From NCBI GenBank assembly GCA_019192545.1, contig JAHCMI010000022.1, forward strand, positions 44,625 to 108,624: 64,000 bases of DNA, written 5' to 3'. The DNA comes from Rivularia sp. MS3. Lineage in GTDB: Bacteria; Cyanobacteriota; Cyanobacteriia; Cyanobacteriales; Nostocaceae. Positions 19,401 through 28,006 of this stretch are shown in pieces. The notes below the pieces were generated by a model. That model saw only the letters and a program-made list of their open reading frames with translations. It was not told the origin of the DNA and did not search any database. How positions within the stretch are numbered: the first letter of the stretch is position 1; each line of letters starts with the position of its first letter. A program made the translations under genes and the position numbers.

Positions 19401-19471
19401 GATAGCAAAATCGATTTTAGTGAAATAAATGATTGCGAGCATCCTTGCTTGTACCACACTCTCAATATACA

Positions 19472-19576
19472 AGGGTGTGTTGTCGCGACAGCGCAACGCA
19501 CCATGATGTTTATAGAAGACTCGTTGTTATCTAAATATTTTGCTGCGCTCACGGCTGAAGCCATAACGCACCCTAC
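19472..19576. repeat. inverted repeat element of the GTAGGGTG family (second copy)
   Basis: Begins AGGGTGTGTTG and ends AACGCACCCTAC, like the copy at 2041-2122. The middle differs (TGTTTATAGAAGACTCG) but CTGAAGCCATAACGCACC is shared. It lies in the 472-bp spacer 19401-19872. Confidence 0.6.
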
Positions 19577-19630
19577 TTAATATAAATTTTTTAGGATAAT
19601 AGCTTTATATTATTTAGAAAAATATTTTAT

Positions 19631-19659
19631 AAACCCGGTTTTTCCAAAAAACCGGGTTT
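19631..19659. terminator. AACCCGG-type palindromic hairpin, copy 1
   Basis: AAACCCGGTTTTT pairs with AAAAACCGGGTTT over a few bases, with T-rich flanks. It is the first of five copies of the same palindrome in this window (others at 39452, 40928, 56874 and 59375) and looks like a mobile bidirectional terminator. Confidence 0.6.
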
Positions 19660-19814
19660 TTCAATACTTAGTAATTTCGCATATTGCTGAAAAAATCTTC
19701 ACACAGCGCAACATAATTAGATCGGTATATTAACAAAGGCTCAAAGGTGTAATTCATAAGCTTTTTACCTTCGCGTAGCGCGATAGATTCCCGGTTATCT
19801 TAAAAAAATACTTG

Positions 19815-19826
19815 TTTTGCGTAAAA
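19815..19826 (+). promoter_or_regulatory. TTTTGCGTAAAA motif upstream of the sigma-factor gene
   Basis: The 12-mer TTTTGCGTAAAA ends 46 bases before the sigma-factor ATG. The identical 12-mer ends 57 bases before the CHAT-WD40 ATG (21824-21835). A shared promoter element or operator is plausible; see findings. Confidence 0.4.
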
Positions 19827-19872
19827 GTTGGGCGTAGGGGAAGATACCAGAATAGAAGTTACCAAACCTATT

Positions 19873-20529
19873 ATGGATAATGCTCTCAACCAACAGTTAC
19901 AGCTATTAGTCGAGGAGATTAAGCAATATTCGGCTAACGACTGTAGTACAACAATTCGAGTTAGACGACGGATAGCTTTGAATAAATTTGTCAACGCTGT
20001 TGTAAATTCTGGACGATTATGCAAGCAAACTCAGTGGTCGGGATTGCCTAATTATGAAGATTATCACAATGAGGCATTGCAGCTAACTTTGATGGAAATA
20101 TGTAAAAAAATTGACGAATATAATCCGCAGTACCCTGTAATGGTATGGGTGAATAAAATTTTTCACTGGCGATTTATTGATGTAGTTAATAAGGAACGGA
20201 AGAAAGGAATTACAAAGATTCCGAAAGGGGAAAAAATATCGCCAGTTTTGTCTTTAGATGATATCAATAAAGAAATAAATACAGAAAAATCAATTTCTCA
20301 TCAAGAAATTGTCAAGACAATTATCTATAAAGACCCGGAAAAGTATTTAGTTAGTCAACATTTAAGGGGACATTCGGAAGCAAATTTACAAGCAATTTTG
20401 ATTTTACTATTAGAAGGGAAAAAGTGGAAAGAGATTTCTCAAGCTTTAGGCGTTCCTTTGACAACGGCTTCTAGTTTTTATCAACGTAGAATGCATAAAA
20501 TTATCGACTATTTAAAGAAGTATATATAG
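19873..20529 (+). CDS. sigma-70 family RNA polymerase sigma factor (ECF-like)
   Basis: A 218-residue protein starting at ATG 19873 (MDNALNQQLQ); an earlier frame start at 19828 would lie across the shared motif and is unlikely. It looks like a minimal two-domain sigma factor. A region-2-like segment (YEDYHNEALQLTLMEICKKI...VWVNKIFHWRFIDVVNKERKK) is followed by a linker and a region-4-like helix-turn-helix (GKKWKEISQALGVPLTTASSFYQRR). Such divergent sigma factors are common in filamentous cyanobacteria, typically beside DUF1822 genes, as here (36-base gap to the next gene). No transmembrane anti-sigma gene is seen, so DUF1822 or the CHAT protein may regulate it; this is inference. No early stop or damage. 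Confidence 0.75.
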   Translation: MDNALNQQLQLLVEEIKQYSANDCSTTIRVRRRIALNKFVNAVVNSGRLCKQTQWSGLPNYEDYHNEALQLTLMEICKKIDEYNPQYPVMVWVNKIFHWRFIDVVNKERKKGITKIPKGEKISPVLSLDDINKEINTEKSISHQEIVKTIIYKDPEKYLVSQHLRGHSEANLQAILILLLEGKKWKEISQALGVPLTTASSFYQRRMHKIIDYLKKYI

Positions 20530-20565
20530 AAGTAAATCAACCCGTGCCACCCAAATAGTTTTATC

Positions 20566-21495
20566 ATGAACAGTACTACCCAAAAACTCAGCTTTACAGT
20601 GAACTTGTCTTTTGAAGCTCACTCAATAGCTCAAGAATTAGTATCGCAAATATCGAATAAAATCAAAAGTCAACAGATTTATTTAAATAGTTTAGCTGTT
20701 TTCGCAGTCAATCATTATTTATTGTGTATGGGGTTTGAGACTGATTACTTAGAAGGTGACAGTCGAAATCCTGTAGCCGTTCAATTGATGAATGTTGCTG
20801 ATTTAATTATAAAAGATATTGGAAAATTAGAATGTATTCCGATTTTAGCTGAAACGGAAGTTGTGGAAATTCCTCCAGAGGTTTGGGAAGATAGAGTTGG
20901 TTATGTTTTTGTAGAGTTAAACGATTCTCTTAAGGAAGCCAAAATATTAGGATTTACTCCTCAAGCTGCGGATAAAATTTATTTAAATAGGTTAGAGTCT
21001 TTGGAAGATTTTCTGGTTTATTTAACTGAATTGGAAGTTATTGAATCTGTAGAAGCTGAAACAACATCTCATATTATTAGTTTTAGACAATGGTTGGATG
21101 GAGTTATTGATACAGGTTGGCAAAAAGTTGATGAATTATTAAAACCTCAACAGTTAGGGTTAGCTTTTAAAAATGAGGTAAGTATAACCAGAGGACAAAA
21201 AATAGATTTGGGAATGCATTTTGAGAAAATATCTGTTGCTTTAGTAATGAAAGTTATGTCTGAAAGCAAAAGTGAAGAAGTTGATATTTTAACCCAATTA
21301 TATCCTGTGGGAGAAATGGCTTTACCGGAAGGAATTAAATTAGTTATTGGGGATGAAGTGGGGGAAAGTTTAGAAGTTGTTTCTAGACAAGATGATAACT
21401 GGATTCAATCGGAATTTAGTGCTGAGTCTGGGGAAAGGTTTAGTATTACGGTTGTTTATGGTGATTCGGAGGTAAAGAAAGAATTTGAAGTATGA
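20566..21495 (+). CDS. DUF1822 family protein
   Basis: A 309-residue cyanobacterial DUF1822 protein of unknown function. Recognisable features are the N-terminal FTVNLSFEAHSIAQELVSQ, the segment LNSLAVFAVNHYLLCMGFETDYLEGDSRNPVAVQLMNVADL and IPPEVWEDRVGYVFVELN, followed by LGFTPQAA. A central QWLDGVIDTGWQKVDELL precedes a beta-rich C-terminal part. There is no signal peptide or membrane helix, so it is cytosolic. It follows the sigma gene by 36 bases and probably shares its transcript. Families in this position may act as adaptors or regulators of the sigma factor, but nothing in the sequence shows a catalytic site. Its stop overlaps a tiny ORF (ATGA). Confidence 0.8.
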   Translation: MNSTTQKLSFTVNLSFEAHSIAQELVSQISNKIKSQQIYLNSLAVFAVNHYLLCMGFETDYLEGDSRNPVAVQLMNVADLIIKDIGKLECIPILAETEVVEIPPEVWEDRVGYVFVELNDSLKEAKILGFTPQAADKIYLNRLESLEDFLVYLTELEVIESVEAETTSHIISFRQWLDGVIDTGWQKVDELLKPQQLGLAFKNEVSITRGQKIDLGMHFEKISVALVMKVMSESKSEEVDILTQLYPVGEMALPEGIKLVIGDEVGESLEVVSRQDDNWIQSEFSAESGERFSITVVYGDSEVKKEFEV

Positions 21496-21566
21496 AATGG
21501 GTTTTAGATTGTAACAATGGATGGGTTTATGCAGGGATTTTAGAATATATGTTAAATACATTTTGA
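21492..21566 (+). CDS. tiny 24-codon ORF overlapping the DUF1822 stop
   Basis: ATG at 21492 overlaps the DUF1822 TGA (ATGA), a classic translational-coupling arrangement, and the frame runs 24 codons to TGA at 21564. The peptide (MKWVLDCNNGWVYAGILEYM) could be the remaining N-terminus of a lost downstream gene or a real small peptide. The rest of the spacer to 21892 holds no gene. Confidence 0.25.
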   Translation: MKWVLDCNNGWVYAGILEYMLNTF

Positions 21567-21812
21567 ATCTGAAATCCTTTTTTTTATTTAGTTTTTTTCA
21601 ATGATGCGTTTTTCCTCACAACAAAGTTTACAAATATATTATTCGCAACATATCGTGATTAGCAGAATCTAGTGATGCGTTACGGCAGTTTGAAGATTGT
21701 AATCTCGATGCAAAATTACTCAAGCCATAACACACTTTTGTATAAAGATTTAATTGTCTCTTATTGTCAGATTATTCATAAAAAGGTGCTACCACCAAAT
21801 AAATTATCGTAT

Positions 21813-21835
21813 TTTTACGTACATTTTGCGTAAAA
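21813..21835 (+). promoter_or_regulatory. inverted repeat TTTTACG/CGTAAAA upstream of the CHAT gene
   Basis: TTTTACG (21813-21819) and CGTAAAA (21829-21835) are perfect inverted repeats with a 9-base spacer. The right arm is part of TTTTGCGTAAAA (21824-21835), identical to the 12-mer upstream of the sigma gene. Likely an operator or promoter element; inferred from position only. Confidence 0.4.
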
Positions 21836-21892
21836 TAGTACCGAAACTACCGATAACCTAATAATGCTTCCGGTATCGTTGCGGTAACAAAT

Positions 21893-24800
21893 ATGAAAAA
21901 GTTAGTTGTACTTAAACTGGATGGTGATTTTAATCAAGGGTTTAGCGTTAGTTTAGAAATTGGTGAAGATGGTAAGCGTGCGGATTTTGAATTAAATGAC
22001 AGTCAATTAAGATTACCACCTATCCCCAATCTGCCTAGTATTTATCAAGAATGGTGTAGAAGCTATCGTGGTTTAGATGGATATCGAATCAAAGCTAAAA
22101 AGCGTTATTTATCAAACGTTAAAGTTTCGTCTTTGAAGCAAGAATGTCAGAATAAAGCCGATTATATTAAACTTAATTTTACTAATTGGTTAAAAGCTGA
22201 TTCGTTTTACCGGATTAAGGAAGAGTGTTTAATACATTTATCTCCTGATGATGAAATTCGGTTTATTATTCGTACTAATGAATTTCAGTTACGAAAACTT
22301 CCTTGGCATTTGTGGGATTTATTTGATAGTTATCCCGATGCTGAGATAGGTTTGAGTAGTTTTTCTAGTCGCCGTTTTATTAGAAGTTATCGCAATCAAA
22401 TTAGAATTTTAATTGTTTTAGGTAATAGCGAAGGTATCAATGTTGCTGAAGATGAAAAGCTTTTAAAAGAGTATTGTCGGGATGCTGAGTTAGTTGTTTT
22501 AACTGAGCCTTCTAGATTAGAGCTAAACGAACATCTTTGGGATGAAAAAGGCTGGGATATTCTTTTCTTTTCCGGGCATAGTCGAACGGAATTGGAGCAA
22601 GGAAGAATTTATATAAATAGCATTGATAGTTTAACAATAGAAGATTTGCAAGAAGGTTTAAAAAGTGCGGTTAGGAGAGGGTTGCAGTTAGCTTTTTTCA
22701 ATTCCTGCGATGGTTTGGGAATTGCGTCTGAGTTGGAAAATTTACATATTCCGCAAGTAATTGTGATGCGGGAACCCGTTCCTGATAAGGTAGCTAACCA
22801 TTTTTTGAAATACTTTTTTGCAGAATTTAGCAAGGGAACATCTTTTTATAAGTCGGTGAATATTGCTCGGAGAAAGTTACAGGGATTAGAGAAAAAGTAT
22901 CCCTGTGCAAGTTGGTTGCCTGCCATAGTACAGAATTTATTAGAAACACCTCCGACATGGCAAAGTTTAGGAGCGATCGCTAAAAATCCGTATTTGGGTT
23001 TGGCTGCTTTTAAGGAAGAGGATGCAGCTAATTTTTTTGGTAGGGAATTTGTCACAAGACAGTTGGTTTCAACGGTTAATAAGAAGCCGTTTGTTGCCGT
23101 GGTGGGTGCTTCGGGTAGTGGTAAGTCAAGCGTGGTTTTTGCGGGTTTGATTCCGCAGTTGCAGCAGGATAATAAACGCGATTGGTTAATTGTGAATTTT
23201 CGTCCAGGTAATAATCCTTTTGAGTCTTTGGCAATTGGTTTATTACAGGGATTGCCAGGTAACAACCTAACCCCCCAACCCCCTTCCCTAGGAGGGAATG
23301 GGGAGAATTTAAAGCCTCTCTCCTTGCAGGAGAGAGGTTTCCCAGATGCAGTTAAAGTTCAATCTTTTGTTGAAGAGAGGGAAGTGGAAAAACCTCACCC
23401 TAGCCCTCTCCTTGTTAAGGAGAGGGGACTGAATTCTAATTACAATCGTTTTAGGGAGTTGGAGTTAGCGGTTGAGTTAAGAAGTGGTAAAAATAGTTTA
23501 GAAAATTTTGTTTCACCGTTTATTGTTGGCAATCAAAAGTTACATTTAGCGATAATTGTAGACCAATTTGAAGAACTTTTTACTTTATGTAGCGATACAT
23601 ATTCTCGTCATCTTTTTATCGATAGTTTACTCAATTTAACGAAAATTTCTGGCTGTCATGTAATTATCACGCTGCGAGCGGATTTTTACGCGCAAGCTTT
23701 ATCATATCGCCCTTTGGCTGATGCTTTGCAGGATGCTCAGGTAAATTTGGCTGCTATGGATGAGGAAGAATTACGAGCAGCGATTGAAAAACCAGCAGCT
23801 AATTGCAGTGTTTGTTTAGAAGAAGGTTTGAGTCAACGTTTGATTGATGCTGTGTTGGAATCTCCGAGTAATTTACCTTTGTTGGAATTTACTTTGACTC
23901 AGCTATGGGAAAAACAGCATGATGGCTGGTTAACTCACCTAGGTTATGAAGAAATTGGTGGTGTGGAAACTGCTTTGGCTAATCATGCCGAAGCTATTTA
24001 TGCTCAATTAATCGCAGATGAAGAAAGAGTGCAGCAGATATTTATTCAACTGGTGCAACCTTCGGAAACAAGTACAGATATTCGCCGTTTGGCTATTCGG
24101 GAGGAGTTAAGAGAAAATTGGGATTTGGTAACTCGGTTGGCTGATGGGCGTTTGGTGGTGACAAATCGCAATCAAGTTACTGGAGTGGAAACGGTTGAAA
24201 TTGTTCATGAAGCGCTGATTAAAAATTGGCGACGGCTGCAAAAGTGGATGCGGGAAGACTGGGATTTTAGGTATTGGCAAGAGCAATTAAGAGTTTTTAT
24301 TAGACAGTGGGAAAAAAGCGATAAGGATAATGGGGCTTTGTTACGCGGTAAGTCGTTAGTTGATGCGGAAGTTTGGTTATTACAACGTTCAAATCAACTT
24401 AGTTTGGTTGAAGAAAGCTTTATTAATTTAAGTTTGGATTTACGCGATAGAGAAGTAAGGGAAAAAAAGGCAGCTAGAAGACGTATTGTAATTGGTTTAG
24501 CTGGTGGTTTGATTGCTGCTTTAATATTAGCTGGAGTTGCTGTATTACAATGGCAACGTGCAGAAAGTCAGCGTCGGAAAAGTGAAATAAATCAGATTGA
24601 AAATTTGAGTTTGACTGCAAAAAGTTTGTTAAATTCGGGGAATCAAGTTGAAGCTTTAAGTAATACTTTGGCAGCTAATCATAAATTGATTGAATTGAGA
24701 GATGATTTGAATGCTGAAACTAGAAATGGATTGTTTATTTCTTTACTAGAAAATTTTTATCCGATTCGTGAATATCATCGTTTATCCAAGCATGATGCTG

Positions 24801-26779
24801 AGGTGATGAGCATTGCTTTTAGCGATAGTGGAAGGCTTTTGGCTTCTGGGAGTCAGGATAATACTATTAAGGTATGGCGACGGGTTATATCCCCCCAACC
24901 CCCCTTTCTAAGAGTTAATCATGAAAAATCTTTCCAAATAATCAAACCCCCCTTTCTAAGTGGGGCTAGGGGGGATCTAAATGTGGTTGAATACGAGAAA
25001 ACTCGACTAATCCAAACTCTATCAACACATAAACAAGGCGTTTTTAGCGTTATATTTAGCCCCGACAATCAATATCTTATCGCTGGAAGTTTTGATAATA
25101 CAGTTAGTTTGTGGCGATATAATTCCACGACGGGTTTATTTACAAAAAATCCTTTTATAACAATATCCGAACCCGATGGATTATGGGCGATCGCCTTTAA
25201 TCCAGTTAACAATATTATCGCTACTGCAACCGAAAATGGTGAGGTCAAATTTTGGACAATAAAAGGTAAATTAATTAAGACTATTGCGGCTCACGATGAA
25301 AAAATATGGGGTTTAAATTTTAGTCTCGATGGAAAATATTTAGCTACTGCCAGTGCTGATAATACTATTAAGATATGGGATAGCCAGGGAAGATTTTTAA
25401 AAACCGTTAGCGGTCATAAAGATGAGGTTTTAAGCGTTAACTTTAGTCCCGATAGTAAATATATTGCTTCTGGAAGTGAAGACGAAACTGTTAAACTTTG
25501 GGATTTGACAGGTAAATTATTACATACATTTACAGGTCATACAAATGAAGTTTTAGACGTGGGTTTTAGTCCAGATGGTAAATTAATTGCTTCTGCGAGT
25601 GAAGATGATACCGTTAGAGTTTGGAATGTTGCTTTAAAACAAGAATATCAGCAAGTTAAACATGGTAGCAAAGCAATTGAAGTTAAATTTAGTCCCGATG
25701 GTAAAACTTTAGCAACTGCAAGTGGAGATAAAACTATTAAGCTAAGTTATCTCAAAGGTATTGTACCAACGTTTGCGGGCAATAGCGTTAGTATTAGTCC
25801 CGATGGTGAAACTGTTGCAGTAGCGAATGGGAATACGGTTAGTTTGCGAAGGGATGGAGTAAAAAACCGCAGAGACACAGAGGGCGCTGAGGTAAGAGGT
25901 AAAGAGGAGTTATCGGTTGTTTTGCAGGGGGAAGGAGGTAATAAAAGGGAAGGGTTTGAAATTATCAAGGTAATATTTAGCCCTACGGGAAGATATTTCG
26001 TAACGATTGATAGCGAGAATCAAATCAAAGTTTGGAATTTGCAAGGAAGGCTTTTACGAGAATGGCGGGGACATAATTTAAATAAAAATAAAAATAATAT
26101 TATGGGTTCTGATGCAATTCAAGATATTGATATTAGTCCCGATGGTAAAACAATTGCCACAATCAGCAGAGTTGATAAACAAGTAAAGCTGTGGAATTTG
26201 TCAGGTAAATTGATTAAAAGCTGGCAATTTAATAATGATTTTGCAACTAGTATTAAATTTAGTCCAGACGGAAAAGCTTTAGCAATTGCTGAAAATGAGA
26301 TTGTAACATTGTGGAATTTGCAAGGGAACTTATTGCGTACAATTACGGGTCATAAAGATAGTATTGCAGCTTTGAGTTTTAATTCTGATGGAAGAATAAT
26401 TGCCACTGCTAGTAACGATAAAACAGTTAAACTTTGGCAGCGCGATACGGGTAAGCTGTTGCAAACTTTAACTCATCAAGACAATGTTTATGCCGTTACT
26501 TTTAGTGCTGATGATTCTTTGGTGATTACTGGAAGTACAGATAAAAATTTGAATTTCTGGAGCTTGGATGGAAAGTTAATTAACACTATCAAAGCACATC
26601 AGGGAGAGATTAAGGAAGTTGAATTTAGTCGAGATAACGATGTTTTTGCTTCGGTAGATATGAGAGGTAAGGTTATTTTGTGGAATTTAGATATTGATGA
26701 ATTGCAACGGCGGGGTTGCGATTGGTTGAAGGGTTATTTGAGGACGAATGTTGAAGTGGATCGGAATGTTTGTGATTGA
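21893..26779 (+). CDS. CHAT protease - nSTAND NTPase - transmembrane - double WD40 propeller protein
   Basis: 1628 residues. An N-terminal domain (1-~115) leads into a caspase-like CHAT domain with the His/Cys pair H229 (LFFSGHS) and C272 (FFNSCDG). After NPYLGLAAF comes a STAND-type NTPase (nSTAND1) with Walker A GASGSGKS at 405-412 and Walker B IIVDQFEELF (D557). One membrane helix (~865-884) follows, then about 14 WD40 repeats from ~960 on, i.e. two seven-bladed propellers; the tail is CDWLKGYLRTNVEVD. Family logic: the propeller senses, the NTPase oligomerises and the CHAT protease is released; with one helix the propellers may face the periplasm. Three stretches (residues ~458-517, ~999-1028, ~1323-1338) are translated intergenic repeats, all in frame and outside core motifs. 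The gene follows sigma and DUF1822 genes and shares an upstream motif with the sigma gene. Confidence 0.88.
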   Translation: MKKLVVLKLDGDFNQGFSVSLEIGEDGKRADFELNDSQLRLPPIPNLPSIYQEWCRSYRGLDGYRIKAKKRYLSNVKVSSLKQECQNKADYIKLNFTNWLKADSFYRIKEECLIHLSPDDEIRFIIRTNEFQLRKLPWHLWDLFDSYPDAEIGLSSFSSRRFIRSYRNQIRILIVLGNSEGINVAEDEKLLKEYCRDAELVVLTEPSRLELNEHLWDEKGWDILFFSGHSRTELEQGRIYINSIDSLTIEDLQEGLKSAVRRGLQLAFFNSCDGLGIASELENLHIPQVIVMREPVPDKVANHFLKYFFAEFSKGTSFYKSVNIARRKLQGLEKKYPCASWLPAIVQNLLETPPTWQSLGAIAKNPYLGLAAFKEEDAANFFGREFVTRQLVSTVNKKPFVAVVGASGSGKSSVVFAGLIPQLQQDNKRDWLIVNFRPGNNPFESLAIGLLQGLPGNNLTPQPPSLGGNGENLKPLSLQERGFPDAVKVQSFVEEREVEKPHPSPLLVKERGLNSNYNRFRELELAVELRSGKNSLENFVSPFIVGNQKLHLAIIVDQFEELFTLCSDTYSRHLFIDSLLNLTKISGCHVIITLRADFYAQALSYRPLADALQDAQVNLAAMDEEELRAAIEKPAANCSVCLEEGLSQRLIDAVLESPSNLPLLEFTLTQLWEKQHDGWLTHLGYEEIGGVETALANHAEAIYAQLIADEERVQQIFIQLVQPSETSTDIRRLAIREELRENWDLVTRLADGRLVVTNRNQVTGVETVEIVHEALIKNWRRLQKWMREDWDFRYWQEQLRVFIRQWEKSDKDNGALLRGKSLVDAEVWLLQRSNQLSLVEESFINLSLDLRDREVREKKAARRRIVIGLAGGLIAALILAGVAVLQWQRAESQRRKSEINQIENLSLTAKSLLNSGNQVEALSNTLAANHKLIELRDDLNAETRNGLFISLLENFYPIREYHRLSKHDAEVMSIAFSDSGRLLASGSQDNTIKVWRRVISPQPPFLRVNHEKSFQIIKPPFLSGARGDLNVVEYEKTRLIQTLSTHKQGVFSVIFSPDNQYLIAGSFDNTVSLWRYNSTTGLFTKNPFITISEPDGLWAIAFNPVNNIIATATENGEVKFWTIKGKLIKTIAAHDEKIWGLNFSLDGKYLATASADNTIKIWDSQGRFLKTVSGHKDEVLSVNFSPDSKYIASGSEDETVKLWDLTGKLLHTFTGHTNEVLDVGFSPDGKLIASASEDDTVRVWNVALKQEYQQVKHGSKAIEVKFSPDGKTLATASGDKTIKLSYLKGIVPTFAGNSVSISPDGETVAVANGNTVSLRRDGVKNRRDTEGAEVRGKEELSVVLQGEGGNKREGFEIIKVIFSPTGRYFVTIDSENQIKVWNLQGRLLREWRGHNLNKNKNNIMGSDAIQDIDISPDGKTIATISRVDKQVKLWNLSGKLIKSWQFNNDFATSIKFSPDGKALAIAENEIVTLWNLQGNLLRTITGHKDSIAALSFNSDGRIIATASNDKTVKLWQRDTGKLLQTLTHQDNVYAVTFSADDSLVITGSTDKNLNFWSLDGKLINTIKAHQGEIKEVEFSRDNDVFASVDMRGKVILWNLDIDELQRRGCDWLKGYLRTNVEVDRNVCD
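23266..23440 (+). repeat. intergenic-type repeat absorbed in frame in the CHAT gene (I)
   Basis: Contains ACCCCCCAACCCCCTTCCCT with its GGAGGGAATGGGG counterpart, then two CTCTCCTT...AAGGAGAGG-type palindromes (about 23319-23337 and 23408-23425). In spacers the same repeats are non-coding (26788-26822, 57125-57160). Here they are read as LTPQPPSLGGNGEN...PHPSPLLVKERG between Walker A and Walker B. Confidence 0.8.
24888..24975 (+). repeat. intergenic-type repeat absorbed in frame in the CHAT gene (II)
   Basis: CCCCCCAACCCCCCTTTCTAAG near 24890 and its partner CCCCCCTTTCTAAGTGGGG with GGCTAGGGGGGAT near 24946-24974 form the two arms of a common cyanobacterial repeat. It sits between the first and second WD40 blades and is translated as ISPQPPFLRV...KPPFLSGARGD. 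Confidence 0.75.
25861..25905 (+). repeat. intergenic-type repeat absorbed in frame in the CHAT gene (III)
   Basis: AACCGCAGAGACACAGAGGG and the following CGCTGAGG match the AACCGCAAAGGACGCTGAGG repeat at about 2454. Here it is coding (NRRDTEGAEVRGKEE) and lies between WD40 blades. Confidence 0.7.
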
Positions 26780-26787
26780 TTGAAACC

Positions 26788-27080
26788 TCACCCCCTTCCC
26801 CTCTCCTTGTTAAGGAGAGGGGTGATATATTCTTTCCCTCTCGAAGTTAAGCATAGGAGTGATATGTAGTTTTCCCCTCTCCCTTGATAAGGATACTGCT
26901 GGTCATTCAGGGGTGACACCCCTGAATGAGCAAAAAATAAGGGTTTGAGGAGTGCGATCGCACTCCTGCTGATAACTTAAAATCCCTATTAATTTGTTGG
27001 GGTGAGGGGTATAACCTACTATTCGCCAGCAGTATCCTTGATAAGGAGAGGGGTGCCGCAGGCGGGGTGAGGTTGGAATT
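26788..27080. repeat. palindromic CTCTCCTTGTTAAGGAGAG repeats, one interrupted by a MITE
   Basis: The 332-bp spacer after the CHAT gene is made of repeats. A complete CCCCTCTCCTTGTTAAGGAGAGGGG unit lies at about 26798-26822, followed by degenerate ones. A further unit is split by the 147-bp element at 26891-27037, its right half AAGGAGAGGGG lying at 27043-27053. No gene is visible. Confidence 0.75.
26891..27037. mobile_element. 147-bp MITE-like element with 12-bp TIR and 7-bp target duplication (copy 1)
   Basis: Perfect 12-base terminal inverted repeats, GGATACTGCTGG and CCAGCAGTATCC, are flanked on both sides by the direct repeat TTGATAA (26884-26890, 27038-27044). The interior has two strong palindromes: CATTCAGGGGTGACACCCCTGAATG around 26904-26928, and GGAGTGCGATCGCACTCC, which contains a HIP1 core. 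No coding capacity. The second copy is at 39229-39376. The mobilising transposase is not in this window. Confidence 0.85.
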
Positions 27081-27111
27081 GCGATGAAAACGAATTAATA
27101 TTTTACCAATT

Positions 27112-27966
27112 ATGAATTACAAAAAACTAATTTCCCTAACTCTAACAATTACAACCTTCACAACAATAAATACAATCATCCCGCAAATTAAAACCCAAGC
27201 CAATCAACCGCAAAATAAACAAACAACAACACAAATAAAAGCCAGCGATTGGTATTATCAAGGGATAATTAAAGCTAACAAAAAAGATTACCGAGGTGCG
27301 ATTGAGGATTTTACGAAAGCAATTGAAATTAATCCTCGATTAGCAGCAGCTTATTATCAACGGGGTTTGATTTATAGTAATTATGCTCGCGGTGAAATAT
27401 TGCGTTCTGATGGTACTTTACCGGGATGCGTGAGAGTTGATGAATATAGTATTACCTGTGAAGTTAAGGTAACTGCTAATTGGAAAAGGCAGAATCAAGA
27501 AAAAGCTATTGAAGATTTTAATCGTGTAATTTCAATTAGTCCCCGATATGCAGCAGCTTTTTATCAAAGGGGATTGATTCAAGAAAAACGAAGGGATAAG
27601 TTAAAGGATTTTCAGGTAGCAGCAGATATTTATCATTCTCAGGCTTTAAGGTATTTGAATCGAGAGAATTATTTACAAGCAGCGAGACTGTTAGAAAAGG
27701 CAGATAAATTATACTTGGAAATGAATCCAGAAGCAGGAATAATAGAACGTCCGACGGGTTCACCTGGGTTGATTTCTGAAATGAAAAAATCCCCCTATCA
27801 GTTGATGAGAGAGGGAAATCAAGCTTTTGGAAAAGCGGATTTGCAAACTGCTTTGAGGAAGTATAAATTGGCTGCGCGGAAATTAAGGTATGGTACACAG
27901 AAAGATAGGAAGATGTATAGGAATTTGCAGAAGAGGATTAGGGGGATTGAGGGGAATAAGAGGTGA
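27112..27966 (+). CDS. secreted tetratricopeptide-repeat protein
   Basis: A 284-residue protein with a signal-peptide-like N-terminus (KKLISLTLTITTFTTI, then a polar cleavage region). Two TPRs start WYYQGIIKANKKDYRGAIED and, after an insert, EKAIEDFNRVISISPRYAAA. The insert between them contains two cysteines (LPGCVRVDEYSITCEV) likely to form a disulphide in the periplasm. The C-terminal half has two more TPR-like helical pairs (AARLLEKADKLYLEMNP and LQTALRKYKLAARKL). TPRs bind partner proteins. It lies 330 bp after the CHAT gene on the same strand and converges on the protease-TPR gene, ending 40 bases from it, so a shared function is possible but not shown. Confidence 0.75.
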   Translation: MNYKKLISLTLTITTFTTINTIIPQIKTQANQPQNKQTTTQIKASDWYYQGIIKANKKDYRGAIEDFTKAIEINPRLAAAYYQRGLIYSNYARGEILRSDGTLPGCVRVDEYSITCEVKVTANWKRQNQEKAIEDFNRVISISPRYAAAFYQRGLIQEKRRDKLKDFQVAADIYHSQALRYLNRENYLQAARLLEKADKLYLEMNPEAGIIERPTGSPGLISEMKKSPYQLMREGNQAFGKADLQTALRKYKLAARKLRYGTQKDRKMYRNLQKRIRGIEGNKR

Positions 27967-28006
27967 ATCGGGGTTGGGAATTAGGGGGGTTCCTAATTCC
28001 TGGGGG

